From assembly GCA_964406575.1 (NCBI GenBank), contig CAYOSH010000002.1, positions 124,001 through 188,000 on the forward strand: a stretch of 64,000 nt of DNA, written 5' to 3'. The notes beneath the pieces are model-generated. The model was not told where the DNA came from and ran no database searches. It saw only the letters and a program-made list of their open reading frames with translations. A program made the position numbers and the translations under genes. The stretch comes from WTAW01 sp964406575. Its GTDB lineage: Bacteria > Acidobacteriota > Aminicenantia > Aminicenantales > Aminicenantaceae. This document shows positions 34,626 to 44,438 of the stretch, piece after piece; the stretch's first letter is position 1; every line of letters begins with the position of its first letter.

Positions 34626-35621
34626 TCAGAAACTCTTTTTTATCGCAAATCGCTTGTAAAAATCAACGGTCTCTTTGAGACCTTCATCGAGCGAATACTC
34701 GGGCTTGAATCCAAAATCCTGTGTGGCTTTTGCAGAGGAAAACAGCCATGGCGTCTGGACCATCGCCCTCCATGCCCGGCGTCCGAAAAAGGACTTGACC
34801 AGGTGTAGGGACTTAAGCATATCTGTCAGCCAAGCGGCAGAGACAATGACATTTTCATGCAACGGAATAAAAAAAGAGTTCCCGAGGATGTGTGTCTTGA
34901 TCGTGAGGATGAGTTCTTTCCATGAATGGTTCGTACCATCTGTTAAATAGTAGATCTCTCTGGTGGCTTTTGAGGATTGTGAAGCCTGGATCATGCCCTC
35001 TATCAGGTCCTTGATGTAGATGAGACTGGTTGTTTTTTGGTCATTTTTTAAGATAGGTACGATCCCTTTCTTTATGAGCTTGATCAGCAGCTCTGTTTCC
35101 TGCTGACGTGGCCCATAGACATTGGGGGGTCGAATGATCGTTGCGTTTATCCGGTCCCATATCTCTGTGATGGCGTCCTCCCCCTTGAGTTTTGTCCGGC
35201 CGTACTCGGATGTGGGTTTTGGTGTCTGTGTTTCATCCTCAACCTTGCCGGTTAGGGAGGGACCTGCTGCAGCAATGGAGGACACATAAACAAACCTGTT
35301 CACCTCAGGATTCACGCGCAGGCACGCTTGAGAAAGATTTCGCGTGAAAAGATGATTTGCTTCATCATACACCTCACGCCTTGCAGAGCGGATCTTGCCA
35401 GCCAGGTGAAAAATATGATTTTGGCCTTTGACGGCCTCTCCGAGAAAACCAGTGTCCTGGACAGGGCCTCTGAGGATATTCACCGGGAGTTTTTTTAAAG
35501 CTCCAATCCGGCTCTCGGGCCTCACCAGGCATGTGACCTGCCAGCTTTGCCCCACGAGTTCTTCCACGAGGTGACCACCGATGAAACCCGTTGCGCCAGT
35601 GATAAGGGCCTTTAACGGCAT
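34626..35621 (-). CDS. NAD(P)-dependent epimerase/dehydratase (extended SDR)
   Basis: This 331-residue protein has the Rossmann motif TGATGFIGGHL at its N-terminus, YVSSIAAAG, and the catalytic SEYGRTK (YxxxK). RPPNVYGPR is typical of extended SDRs acting on nucleotide sugars or related carbinols. The substrate cannot be named. It is the middle gene of a likely minus-strand operon between the PHP metallohydrolase and the lipid kinase. The C-terminal helix ends KSF. Confidence 0.88.
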   Translation of the reverse strand: MPLKALITGATGFIGGHLVEELVGQSWQVTCLVRPESRIGALKKLPVNILRGPVQDTGFLGEAVKGQNHIFHLAGKIRSARREVYDEANHLFTRNLSQACLRVNPEVNRFVYVSSIAAAGPSLTGKVEDETQTPKPTSEYGRTKLKGEDAITEIWDRINATIIRPPNVYGPRQQETELLIKLIKKGIVPILKNDQKTTSLIYIKDLIEGMIQASQSSKATREIYYLTDGTNHSWKELILTIKTHILGNSFFIPLHENVIVSAAWLTDMLKSLHLVKSFFGRRAWRAMVQTPWLFSSAKATQDFGFKPEYSLDEGLKETVDFYKRFAIKKSF

Positions 35622-35726
35622 TATTTATTTGCCCCTCCATCCATCGATACACAAATTCAGATAGGGTGTCTATCTCCTATTCCTTGTGTCATTCAGTCAA
35701 TATCTATCTGCAAATTTTTTGTTTGT

Positions 35727-38225
35727 TCAACGCTCGATGATCTTTTTCTCTCCAGTGATCTCGACAAGTTCGATCTCCTGGGCGTTTGGAGGATCGAACC
35801 TGCCGTTGCCATCCACGTCCACAAAGACAGGATTGGTCAACGCATAGGGGAGGACAGCGTTTTCCAGCAGGCCATCTCGGGATCTTGCTTGGAGCACGGG
35901 ATAGAGGCTTTTATTGCCAAGAACCTCCGCGATGATGGTCGAATCTCTATCCAATGTCAAGACGATGTCCTCATCGAATTTCACGGGAACCTGGCTTTTC
36001 GTTCTGACCGGAAAGATAAGTTTCCTTTCGCCGTTTATGATGATCCTGACCTCATTCACGGAAACCCAGGGTGCACTCTGGACTCGGACATGGATGTTGA
36101 CTTTTCCACCGGCTGCCGAACATAATTCTCCCGGAATAAATTTTTCTTCGACCAGTAGTCCAAGAATAGGAGAATTCGTGATAAAGGAATGACCTTTTTT
36201 GATGGCCTCGATCACAGCCATCGCGTCCAGAGCTTTCCCTTCTTTTCCACTGTAGTAGACATATGTCCGCGAATAACCGGGTTCATCCCCGTCTATACTG
36301 TGAGAGTCTGAAGAGCCGATAAGAGGCTTGTAATATCCTCTGTTCATGAGATTCAGCCAATCCTGGATGGCCACGGAGTTGGATTGATAGAAATAAGGGC
36401 CGTTCATGGATTCGAGCACGTCGAAGGATGTATCGAAATCGAGCTGGGCGAAAGCGGCCGTTTCCGTGTCCAGCTGGATGTTGTTGAAATATCCGATGTC
36501 TCCCGCTCTGGGATGGTTGACCTGGATGATGACTCCGGGGTCTTTTTGCCGGCTGGTAGCGAACAGTGAGGAGGCTTTATCCGCAAGCGCAAGAATAGCT
36601 CCGTTCTTTGCTTCCTCACCTCTGAAGGTAAGGGGATAGGTGTTGTAGTGGATCAGCCCCCGGACAGTGACTTCATTTCCGATAACAGTGGTCAGATAAT
36701 CCTCGAACCCCAGCTTTTTCAAAGTCGGCAAATAATCTATGACAATATTGTGGTCCGTCGCTATTGCGACCTCCACGCCTTCTGCCACGACTGATTTTAT
36801 TCGCTCCTCAACATCAACTCTTGCATCGGAATTGATGGTGTGCATATGGGGGTCGACGGAAACAAGCCCTGTTGTGTCGACCATTTTATCGATCGTGAAT
36901 GTCAGCTCTAAGAGTTCGTCCTTCAAAACTTCCACGATTTCCTGGTCCAGGGAATATTCGGGTCCGCGTGAAGCCGTCACAAGGTATGTGCCGACAGGCA
37001 TCGGAACTTCCAGGCCTTCCTTTGAGGGGAAACACGAATTCTTAACCGTTTCCCACCGCCGTCCGTTTTTCACGGGATTCTCCGGGAGGAAATACGGGGT
37101 GGGAGTTGCATCGAGGCCGATAAAGCGGACTTTTCCCGGAACAAAATTACCCTTTGTGTCACAGATGCTGATTTTAACCGTGCCTTTGGCGGGATCTTCC
37201 AGGAGGCACGTGTTGTCGTCACCTTCTTCGACGCGCAAAAGCTCTTCAACCACCGCGGGGAAGAAGTGCGCTTGGACTTTGTAGAGGCCGTCTGGCAGGG
37301 GGACTTGGAGGCTTTGAATTCTTTCGTGAAAAGACCTGTAGAATACGGAAAACGTTATAGCATCCCTGATAACGATCTCAAATGTTTCTGCTGTTAAATT
37401 CTCGAACTGAAAGGTCGCCGTTTCAGTTTTTTGATGCAAATCCTGGTAGATGGTATCCAGAAGCCTATCGCCTTGTTCGTCTATGAAAAGACTGTGGCGG
37501 ATTGTGTGATTTTCTCCGGGGCTGAGCTTACCCGGCTGCAGTTCATCTTCTCCTTTATGCGGATTACGATCGAGCCAACCCATAAATTGACCTTCTTTGG
37601 GATAGACCCTGAAGCGCAAACCCGGATGCGTTGAGGTGTTTTCGGGGCTGAAGGAATAATAATGGTTCGTGCCAAAGTATAAATCGTATTCTAAATCCTC
37701 GACTACAACATCACCCACGTTTCGGAGGCGGGACGTCATGGTGATCTCTCCTTTTTTCGGGAGGAATCCGTATGTCGTCTCGATGGTTAGCTTTTCTCCG
37801 TTTTCTCCTGCATATTCAGCTGTGGCGACAAAAAGAATATTTTCTCCACGAGATTTTTTGGTAATTTGTTTAATGGATGTGTAGTCAACATGGTGTCTCT
37901 GATCTTTGATCCGGATATCTGGATAGCCTATCGCCATATCGCATTGAAGACCCTGTTTGGCAGGTACAAAGCTGATGATGCTGCCCATGGCATTGTCGGT
38001 CGCGTAGTTGCCACCGGATAAACGAAGGGGTCTGGAGGAAGCGCCAAAAATTGCCAGGTGCTTTCCATCCGAAACGAGGAAGTCCCCTTTTTCCCAGACA
38101 GTGCAAAATTGTTCTGGCAGGCTCTTTTCGTCCTCAATTTTTTTCACATCGACATCGGGAGACTGAACACAAAAGGAAAGCAAAAGGCAAAAACTCATCA
38201 ATAAGGGCGTGAATATCTTTCTCAT
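35727..38225 (-). CDS. Exported PHP metallohydrolase, CehA/McbA-like
   Basis: This 832-residue protein has an N-terminal signal (PLLMSFCLLLSFCVQS) that might be a lipoprotein signal, though the lipobox is weak. The first ~470 residues look beta-rich. The PHP domain follows: DPHMHTINSDA, IATDHN, IGNEVT, VNHPR and GSSDSH supply the metal ligands. CehA/McbA proteins hydrolyse phosphoesters or carbamates; the substrate here is unknown. A final acidic motif (DVDGNGRFDPPN, near residue 810) may bind calcium. It heads a probable operon with the SDR and lipid kinase genes. Confidence 0.82.
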   Translation of the reverse strand: MRKIFTPLLMSFCLLLSFCVQSPDVDVKKIEDEKSLPEQFCTVWEKGDFLVSDGKHLAIFGASSRPLRLSGGNYATDNAMGSIISFVPAKQGLQCDMAIGYPDIRIKDQRHHVDYTSIKQITKKSRGENILFVATAEYAGENGEKLTIETTYGFLPKKGEITMTSRLRNVGDVVVEDLEYDLYFGTNHYYSFSPENTSTHPGLRFRVYPKEGQFMGWLDRNPHKGEDELQPGKLSPGENHTIRHSLFIDEQGDRLLDTIYQDLHQKTETATFQFENLTAETFEIVIRDAITFSVFYRSFHERIQSLQVPLPDGLYKVQAHFFPAVVEELLRVEEGDDNTCLLEDPAKGTVKISICDTKGNFVPGKVRFIGLDATPTPYFLPENPVKNGRRWETVKNSCFPSKEGLEVPMPVGTYLVTASRGPEYSLDQEIVEVLKDELLELTFTIDKMVDTTGLVSVDPHMHTINSDARVDVEERIKSVVAEGVEVAIATDHNIVIDYLPTLKKLGFEDYLTTVIGNEVTVRGLIHYNTYPLTFRGEEAKNGAILALADKASSLFATSRQKDPGVIIQVNHPRAGDIGYFNNIQLDTETAAFAQLDFDTSFDVLESMNGPYFYQSNSVAIQDWLNLMNRGYYKPLIGSSDSHSIDGDEPGYSRTYVYYSGKEGKALDAMAVIEAIKKGHSFITNSPILGLLVEEKFIPGELCSAAGGKVNIHVRVQSAPWVSVNEVRIIINGERKLIFPVRTKSQVPVKFDEDIVLTLDRDSTIIAEVLGNKSLYPVLQARSRDGLLENAVLPYALTNPVFVDVDGNGRFDPPNAQEIELVEITGEKKIIER

Positions 38226-38304
38226 TGGTTTCGCTCCTGAATTAGTCTTGAGAAATCCTTACGATATAACAACTTTGCCAAGAATACAATTGTTGGAGCA
38301 GGCA

Positions 38305-38475
38305 AGGAAACATCCTTATTTCCGTGATGCTCTCAAGTCAAATGATAATAGCAGGAGTTCATCACAGTTCCTATTCGTCGAAGACCCCCCCCACCCACCG
38401 CCATCCGACTCATAAGGACAGTGACTCGCTCTTTTTTGCGTCTAATACCCTTATCACGGAAATAAGGATGCTTAC
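38305..38475. repeat. Repeat R2, copies 2 and 3
   Basis: GGAAACATCCTTATTTCCGT at 38306-38325 is a partial copy. 38431-38475 (minus strand) matches 25756-25800 in 41 of 45 positions. AGCAGGCAAG precedes both 38307 and 38486, so this gap contains serial insertions or duplications. Confidence 0.6.
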
Positions 38476-38499
38476 AGCAGGCAAGTCAGTATTTCTAAA

Positions 38500-38580
38500 T
38501 CCGTGATGAATGATATCCGCAACGCAACTTGTGTTCCCAAAATCACGAATTTGGAAATGCGTCCGAAAGGCAATCAACAT
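38500..38580 (+). repeat. Dispersed repeat R1, copy B
   Basis: It runs CGCAACGCAACTTGTGTTCC, AATCACGAATTTGGAAATGC, GTCCGAA and aligns with 3050-3096 of copy A. Confidence 0.65.
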
Positions 38581-38720
38581 TCCTCTAACAAGCTGGTCTG
38601 GCTAGATATTCATATTAAAAAAACCAGGCTGAGATGGAGAGGGGCGGGTTGCAAAAAGGGGATGGCTTTGGATACAATCATCCTGTTATCGGCTTTTCTG
38701 CGGTTAGGCCCGTGACACCG

Positions 38721-39683
38721 ATGAAAGAGCTTCAAATCATACACACGATCAAGGGAAGAAAATTCCTCCTCCAGGTGGAAACATCTCATGAGGCCGCCGA
38801 CTACTCAATGTATGAAGAGATCCGTAACGAAATATGGAAGGATCCCTTGGATATTTTTGCAGGAACACGGAATATGGCCGCTGAAAATTTTTTCAATGAT
38901 GGAAGCAGCCTTTTTATCGCCGCCTATGTCCAGGACGAAAGCGGGGATTTCACAAAAGATACGCATCACCTTATCGGTTTCTCTTACGGGTATGTAGGGG
39001 TAAAGGATAAAGATGTCGGTTTTAAAGACCTCCACAATATCGAGTTCTATTCCCAGTACACAGGAGTTAAAGAGGAATACGAGAGATACGGACTGGGAGT
39101 GCTCATCAAGGAGTTCCAAAAAAAAACTTTGATGAATGTGTTCGGAGTCTACAAGATCAACTGCACCTTTGATCCCTTATCAGGGGTCAATGCCTACAGG
39201 AATATCCATCACTTCCGGATGGACGTGTTGGATTATTGCGAGGCCTGCTATCAGAATTTTGCAGGTAAGCTGAACAGGCTGGATGTGCCGGCGGACAGGT
39301 TCTTTGTCTCCTGGGATTTGAAGAAGGCCGCCCGAGTGCCGCAATATGACCTGGATGAGCTCGTTGATTCTGGCCGATCCGCGATCCAAACCGAAGTTCT
39401 TAAGGTCAAAGGGAAAAGCGGACTCATTCAGCTTGCTCTTGTCACTGGCGTAAATCTATCTTTGAACAACGACCTCCTCCTTGTGGAGATCCCCTTTGAT
39501 TTTTACACCATGCTTCTGGAGACGGATGTTGCGGACAGCCGAGTCAGAGATATTCCTGTGGAATGGCGGCTCAAAACGCGGGAGGTGTTCCAGGATCTTT
39601 TCCGTCGAGGTTATACAATCCTTGATTTTCGATACCTCGAGCAGGACGGCAGGAAAAGGGATTTTTATGTGCTCTCCGCTTAA
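38721..39683 (+). CDS. GNAT-like acetyltransferase (COG3375-type)
   Basis: This protein of about 320 residues runs from the ATG at 38721; an in-frame ATG at 38634 would add 29 unlikely residues. SLFIAAY, HLIGFSYGYVG, YSQYTGVKEEYERYGLGVLIKEFQ and INCTFDPLSGVNAYRNIHHF follow the GNAT order: a beta hairpin, an acetyl-CoA loop (with RYGLG in place of RGxGxG) and a strand with asparagine. It resembles the predicted acetyltransferases of COG3375; the substrate is unknown. No clear ribosome binding site is seen. Confidence 0.65.
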   Translation: MKELQIIHTIKGRKFLLQVETSHEAADYSMYEEIRNEIWKDPLDIFAGTRNMAAENFFNDGSSLFIAAYVQDESGDFTKDTHHLIGFSYGYVGVKDKDVGFKDLHNIEFYSQYTGVKEEYERYGLGVLIKEFQKKTLMNVFGVYKINCTFDPLSGVNAYRNIHHFRMDVLDYCEACYQNFAGKLNRLDVPADRFFVSWDLKKAARVPQYDLDELVDSGRSAIQTEVLKVKGKSGLIQLALVTGVNLSLNNDLLLVEIPFDFYTMLLETDVADSRVRDIPVEWRLKTREVFQDLFRRGYTILDFRYLEQDGRKRDFYVLSA

Positions 39684-39845
39684 TCCTAATCCAGCGACTT
39701 TTACTCCGTTATTTCGTCTCCCATGGAGTGCTATTTTTGAGGATATGATGTGTGTGCGATGGCCTGGATTCTCTTATCAATATAAAATACATGATTGAAC
39801 TTCAGGATAATCAGGATCCCTCCTAAGGATTAAAACACAAGGAGA

Positions 39846-42023
39846 TCAGATGATTTTTATCGGAATGTTTTTTTCCGCTTCTGTTTCTTTTTGGGAGTTG
39901 AATAAGCGTATGGCTAAACTATAGTCACCCTTTGGTGCTGTTTGGAAATCCAGTGTGTAGATACAATTCCAAACCTTGGCATTCTCATCCCAATACTCTT
40001 CGACAGTCTGGAAGGGGATACCCACTTTCTCTTCTCCCATTTGAATGAGTGAAATTTCAGGCTCAAGATGAATGGTTTCATTCCGGCAGTGCACCTGCAG
40101 GAACAAGGCGATATCCTTTCTAGGTCTAAACATGTTTGATCCCATTGGATATAATTTGAGGCCTCTCAACTGAAGTGTTCCATCCTTTTGGGATAGCTTG
40201 AACTCCCCTCCTCCTGAAGCTTGTACTAGATTTCCAAAAACTGCCGTTAATATCTGAGATTCGGACAGATCAAAAACATCAGGAATGACCAACTCCTGTT
40301 CCACAGTCCCGATCTCGGATTCTGCTTCATCGTACAGAGCGAAGACCAGCTTGTACGAGTCTTTTTTGAGATTCAGCTCATCTGAGCTACAGTTGAATCC
40401 GAAAAACTGTGCTTTTCTTAACCTTTCGAGCAAACTCGGCGTGAGGACGATAGGAATGGCCATTTCGCTTTTTAATGAACTTTCTCCCTCGGTTTCGTCG
40501 ATCCATATCCCTAACTTGAGAATTTTTGACTTGCCCCAATCATAATCTTCGGTGATGATTTTTTTCATGGGAAGAGCCACGTTGAACCAGAGGACATATT
40601 TGTCTTTGCCTTTGACAAGGGTGTTTGCTTTGGCCTCAAAGGGGATCTCTTTGAACAGGGATGGATTATAAGAGGCTGAAGAAAAGAGGAGCGACTCTTT
40701 TTGTTCGTCTGTGTAATCGAAGTATCCCTTCCGAAAAGAGATCTCTACATCAGGCTTTCGTATCTTAACTTCGATTTTGTGATACTTCCCGTCCGCTTTC
40801 TTATGTTTGGGGGAATAGCTCAATTCATAGTAATTCCCAAGATCCCGGCTCACAACCCTCTGAAAGTTATCGAACTTATTCTCTCCGAGAAGGTAAGTCC
40901 CTCCTGTGTCTTTGGCGATATACTTCAAGTTGGATTGCTCATTTTTCTTTATCTCTGCAATATTGTCAGCGACAGTTGAGTTCAAGCTATGTATTTTTCT
41001 CGGGAAGTTGTCGTAGGCAATATCCGGGAGCACATATCTCAGATAATTATCCGGATCCATAGTGTAAAAGGTGATGTTGTGACTGTTGGCAAATTGGATC
41101 AGGTCATGGAAGATCTGGTCCCCATCCCTGCTCTTTGTTTTTTGGAGGACTTTGAACGGGTCCAAGATCTTGGCCGCTGAGACCTGTGCAATGGGGAGTG
41201 TGGACTCGATGCCATCGCCAGCATAAATTTGCTCAAATGACAGGGCTGGAAATCCCCCACTGATAAGGAGTACGGACTTTCTTCCGGGATAGTCTTTGAT
41301 GACATTCATGACAGAGAGGAAACTGTTGATCGATTTTGCGAACCTGCTGCGCGATTGAAACTCGTACATGTGCTGCTGAGATTTCTGAAATTTTTCGATA
41401 TCGAATCCGACCCCGCCTCTCGATACAAGACTCAGATCGGATTGGGAGAGTATGTTCGGTACAGACAGGGCGTCCGCCGATTTTTCAATCCATATGCTTC
41501 CCGAAGCCTTGTCGATAGCTTGAGCGATGAGCCTCTCTTCGGAGGTGAAGGGTTGAAGGATTTTCATCCCCTCCTTTTCGTTCAATTCAAAAACCATGAT
41601 TTCCCGCCCCTGCTCAATCAAGGAAATGAGGTTTTCCAGTATCGGCTGTTTACTGCGGTCGATCATTCTTTTTACGGTGTTAATAGAATCAAAGATGACG
41701 AAGAAACGTTTTTTTCTCGCAAATCTTTGGCCAGGTTTCGCAATTTGGTTTTCTTCCTCAGGAATACCCTCTTTTTGAAATAAGATGAGCTCAAAGGAGT
41801 TTAGGGGCATCCTCTTTCCATTCTCATAGACTTCGAAGTCCTCTTTTTTGAGGTCGGAGAGGAAATTCCCTTCTTTATCTGTGGCTACAACATCCACCAG
41901 GACCAGCCTTACGATGGACTCATGTTCTTCTGCCTGAGACGACTTAATCCGTTCATTGACTGCCAAGAGAAGACAAGAGGCGAGCCAAAAAGAAAGGAAA
42001 GGGCGTAGGAATATTTTTTTCAT
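39846..42023 (-). CDS. Acidobacterial-type VWFA-related exported protein
   Basis: This 725-residue protein has a signal peptide (LSFWLASCLLLAV). A beta domain starts VRLVLVDVVATDKEGNFLSDL and continues with LKKEDFEVYENGK, the hallmark N-terminus of acidobacterial VWFA proteins (TIGR03436 in my memory). The VWFA core begins KRFFVIFDSINT; its metal site is degenerate (DSINT instead of DxSxS). Later parts are beta-rich. It is the last gene of a four-gene operon of exported proteins and starts 17 nt after the GWxTD gene. Function is unknown. Confidence 0.8.
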   Translation of the reverse strand: MKKIFLRPFLSFWLASCLLLAVNERIKSSQAEEHESIVRLVLVDVVATDKEGNFLSDLKKEDFEVYENGKRMPLNSFELILFQKEGIPEEENQIAKPGQRFARKKRFFVIFDSINTVKRMIDRSKQPILENLISLIEQGREIMVFELNEKEGMKILQPFTSEERLIAQAIDKASGSIWIEKSADALSVPNILSQSDLSLVSRGGVGFDIEKFQKSQQHMYEFQSRSRFAKSINSFLSVMNVIKDYPGRKSVLLISGGFPALSFEQIYAGDGIESTLPIAQVSAAKILDPFKVLQKTKSRDGDQIFHDLIQFANSHNITFYTMDPDNYLRYVLPDIAYDNFPRKIHSLNSTVADNIAEIKKNEQSNLKYIAKDTGGTYLLGENKFDNFQRVVSRDLGNYYELSYSPKHKKADGKYHKIEVKIRKPDVEISFRKGYFDYTDEQKESLLFSSASYNPSLFKEIPFEAKANTLVKGKDKYVLWFNVALPMKKIITEDYDWGKSKILKLGIWIDETEGESSLKSEMAIPIVLTPSLLERLRKAQFFGFNCSSDELNLKKDSYKLVFALYDEAESEIGTVEQELVIPDVFDLSESQILTAVFGNLVQASGGGEFKLSQKDGTLQLRGLKLYPMGSNMFRPRKDIALFLQVHCRNETIHLEPEISLIQMGEEKVGIPFQTVEEYWDENAKVWNCIYTLDFQTAPKGDYSLAIRLFNSQKETEAEKNIPIKII

Positions 42024-42039
42024 ACTAATATTTCCTTGA

Positions 42040-43416
42040 TTAGAGCACGGTGAAAGCCATCCTCCGACTGGCTGAATTTTTGGTGATTTCGTCGGTTATT
42101 TTAATGAAAAACCCATATTCTCCCGGCTCAGGAAGTGCTGCCAGAGGGATTTGTGTTCCTTCCAGAAGCATCCCGCTCTCTGTTTTCTTCTGGATTTTTT
42201 GAGGATTGAGCTTGAACACCTGTTCTCCATAATGAATCTCGAACTCTATTTGGAGTGCACAATTCTGATCTGTATCCACACCGATGTTGTAGATGTAATA
42301 AAAGACATTCAGAGCTTGTTCCCGGCTGTAGACTTGGCTGAAACGAGGAGCGAGAGAATAATTACCCACAGAAAAAACATTAAACTCCTTCTCCCTGAAT
42401 GATTCTCTCGCATTGACTTCCGGTGAAGCGATGAGGGATGAGATCCCAAAGTCCCTCGTCCAGAAATTCGGGACGTTGAGTTTTTCTTTCTTGAGCGAAT
42501 AGATTTTCTCGTCCTTAGTTTTGAGACCGACATAGAGTTCGTAATCCCCGGGAAGAACGGGAATACCCGCCTGGGCAAAAAAATGATCGTTTTCCTTGAC
42601 TAAAGTTTTTTCCTGGCGAAAATCTACCGAATAGACCTCTGATTTCAACCTGCCGAAAACTGTCAGCTTTTCGGGCAGCTCCAGTTGGGATTCAATCTTG
42701 AGGAGCAGGGTGAGATAACTGCTCAAATTTTCTGCCTTGGTGAAGAGAATCCTTTGCTCGAATGGAACCTGAATGATATCCTCTGCCTGAGATTCGACCC
42801 GCTGGATGAGTTTCCCCTCGAAGGAATCGGAAGAGAATGTCAGGATTTGCTTGTACTCGGGAACAGCTTGTAAATCCGGGTAGAGCAAAGCCACCTCAGG
42901 GAAAGAATACATTGCCTGGACGAGCCTTGCCTCAGTCCTTGTGCGGTCCAAAACAAAACCAGTGCCATCATTGGCAAACACGAGATTGAAAGATTCTTTG
43001 GGGTATTCTATCCACGAGGGTGTAGGGTATGCCCATACTTCAGTGTCCGGACCTTGATGGAATATCTTCATGGGATTCCCAAGACGAACATACACCTTTC
43101 CCTGATCGGTTTGGACTCCCATGTTGTAACCATAAATAAAATGGTTTTCGACGTACTCAAGACGTTTGTAGTACTCTTCTTTAAACTCGTTGAATTCTGT
43201 TTGAGGGGTCGGGTCTCTCTTGGCCCAGAACAACTGGATGAATGCTTCTCTCTCTTTATCCTTTTCCAGGTTTTCGAATGCCACTTTTTCGGTATCTGTT
43301 ATAAGAAGTTCAACTTCCTTTATCCACTTTTTCGAAAAGTCCTCCTTTTTAGCATAACCGGGAATAACCAAGAGAAACACCAGAGCCAGAATAAAAACAA
43401 GAAGCTTGTTCTTCAT
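42040..43416 (-). CDS. GWxTD-domain exported protein
   Basis: This 458-residue protein has a signal peptide (FILALVFLLVIPGYA). The GWxTD-domain N-terminus is clear: KKWIKEVELLITDTEKVAF, then EAFIQLFWAKRDPTPQTEFN, and the signature position reads GVQTDQGKVYVRLGNP (the tryptophan is valine here). The rest is beta-rich. The domain is common in Acidobacteriota and Bacteroidota-like phyla; its function is unknown. It sits between a CarboxypepD-TPR gene and a VWFA gene. Confidence 0.82.
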   Translation of the reverse strand: MKNKLLVFILALVFLLVIPGYAKKEDFSKKWIKEVELLITDTEKVAFENLEKDKEREAFIQLFWAKRDPTPQTEFNEFKEEYYKRLEYVENHFIYGYNMGVQTDQGKVYVRLGNPMKIFHQGPDTEVWAYPTPSWIEYPKESFNLVFANDGTGFVLDRTRTEARLVQAMYSFPEVALLYPDLQAVPEYKQILTFSSDSFEGKLIQRVESQAEDIIQVPFEQRILFTKAENLSSYLTLLLKIESQLELPEKLTVFGRLKSEVYSVDFRQEKTLVKENDHFFAQAGIPVLPGDYELYVGLKTKDEKIYSLKKEKLNVPNFWTRDFGISSLIASPEVNARESFREKEFNVFSVGNYSLAPRFSQVYSREQALNVFYYIYNIGVDTDQNCALQIEFEIHYGEQVFKLNPQKIQKKTESGMLLEGTQIPLAALPEPGEYGFFIKITDEITKNSASRRMAFTVL

Positions 43417-43444
43417 TTTTCTTTTCCTGTATTCAATCAGGGCG

Positions 43445-44353
43445 CTATTTTTTGAGATAATCGAGGAGCTGTTTTGTTACATTCGCCTTCTCATGTTCGG
43501 GAGCTAGTTCGAGGAATTTTTCCAGATTCTTGATGGCTTCTTCCACATTGTTTTGGTTAATGTACAGAGTGCCTAATTGGTAGTAGGCTTCGGCGTAGTC
43601 CTCTTTTAACTCGACGGTCTTGAGAAATGCAGATAAAGCTCCTTCTTGATCGCCCAGGTTGGTCAGACACACTCCCAGATTGTAGAAGGCATCCGGGTCG
43701 TCTTCGCTGATTTCTGCGGCTTTTGCGTAGTACTTTTTGGCTTCTTCGTAGTTGTCCTCCATAGCCAGGAGTTGTCCCAGCTCTTTGTTTGCGCTGTAGC
43801 TTTCGGGATTCAGTTCCAGCGCTTTTTGGAATGCCGCAATGGCTTCCTCTTTTTTATCCGATTTTTTTAAAGCCAGGCCAAGATTAAAGTAATAGCCCCA
43901 CTGCGATTGGCTGAGTTCAAGAGCCTCATTGTACGCCTGGACAGCCTCTTCATACTTTTGTTCGGCATAGAGTTTATTCCCTTTGAGGAAAATCTTGTCT
44001 GCGGCGGACAAGTTCGTCTCCATCATACTTTGGGCCGTGTCCAGAACGACATTCATTTCGGTCGCAGCAGCGATCCTCACTCGGACCTCCTGGGAGACGG
44101 GCATAAAACCCGCCTTCTTAAAAGTCACATAGTAGTAGTCAGGCCAGAGTCCTATCTGCGAGAATCTCCCCTCCTTATTCGTCTCGAGTTCAATCTTTTT
44201 TTCTGCTGATTTTACAGAAACGATGGTTACGGTGACCTTCTCCAGGGGATTCCCTGCTTTGTCTGTGACGGTTCCGATTATCTTTCCATGCTGTGACCAT
44301 CCAACCACAAAACACACGTGGATCAAAAACAGCGAAATCACAAGTTTTCTCAT
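43445..44353 (-). CDS. CarboxypepD-regulatory domain plus TPR exported protein
   Basis: This 302-residue protein has a signal peptide (residues ~1-20). A carboxypeptidase-regulatory-like beta sandwich follows (IIGTVTDKAGNPLEKVTVTI, residues ~24-105), then at least four canonical tetratricopeptide repeats (for example YEEAVQAYNEALEL, KEEAIAAFQKALELNP, YEEAKKYYAKAAEI, EEAIKNLEKFLELAP). It ends DYLKK. It is probably a periplasmic adaptor. It lies between the two GWxTD genes on one transcript, and the same N-terminal domain heads both TonB receptors in this window. Confidence 0.85.
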   Translation of the reverse strand: MRKLVISLFLIHVCFVVGWSQHGKIIGTVTDKAGNPLEKVTVTIVSVKSAEKKIELETNKEGRFSQIGLWPDYYYVTFKKAGFMPVSQEVRVRIAAATEMNVVLDTAQSMMETNLSAADKIFLKGNKLYAEQKYEEAVQAYNEALELSQSQWGYYFNLGLALKKSDKKEEAIAAFQKALELNPESYSANKELGQLLAMEDNYEEAKKYYAKAAEISEDDPDAFYNLGVCLTNLGDQEGALSAFLKTVELKEDYAEAYYQLGTLYINQNNVEEAIKNLEKFLELAPEHEKANVTKQLLDYLKK

Positions 44354-44438
44354 TTTGCCTTGCTCCTTGCCCTTCGTTTTTTATCCTCTGTTTGTATCTG
44401 CTCCGTTGTATTTATAAAGCCTTTTAATAGAAGGTCTA

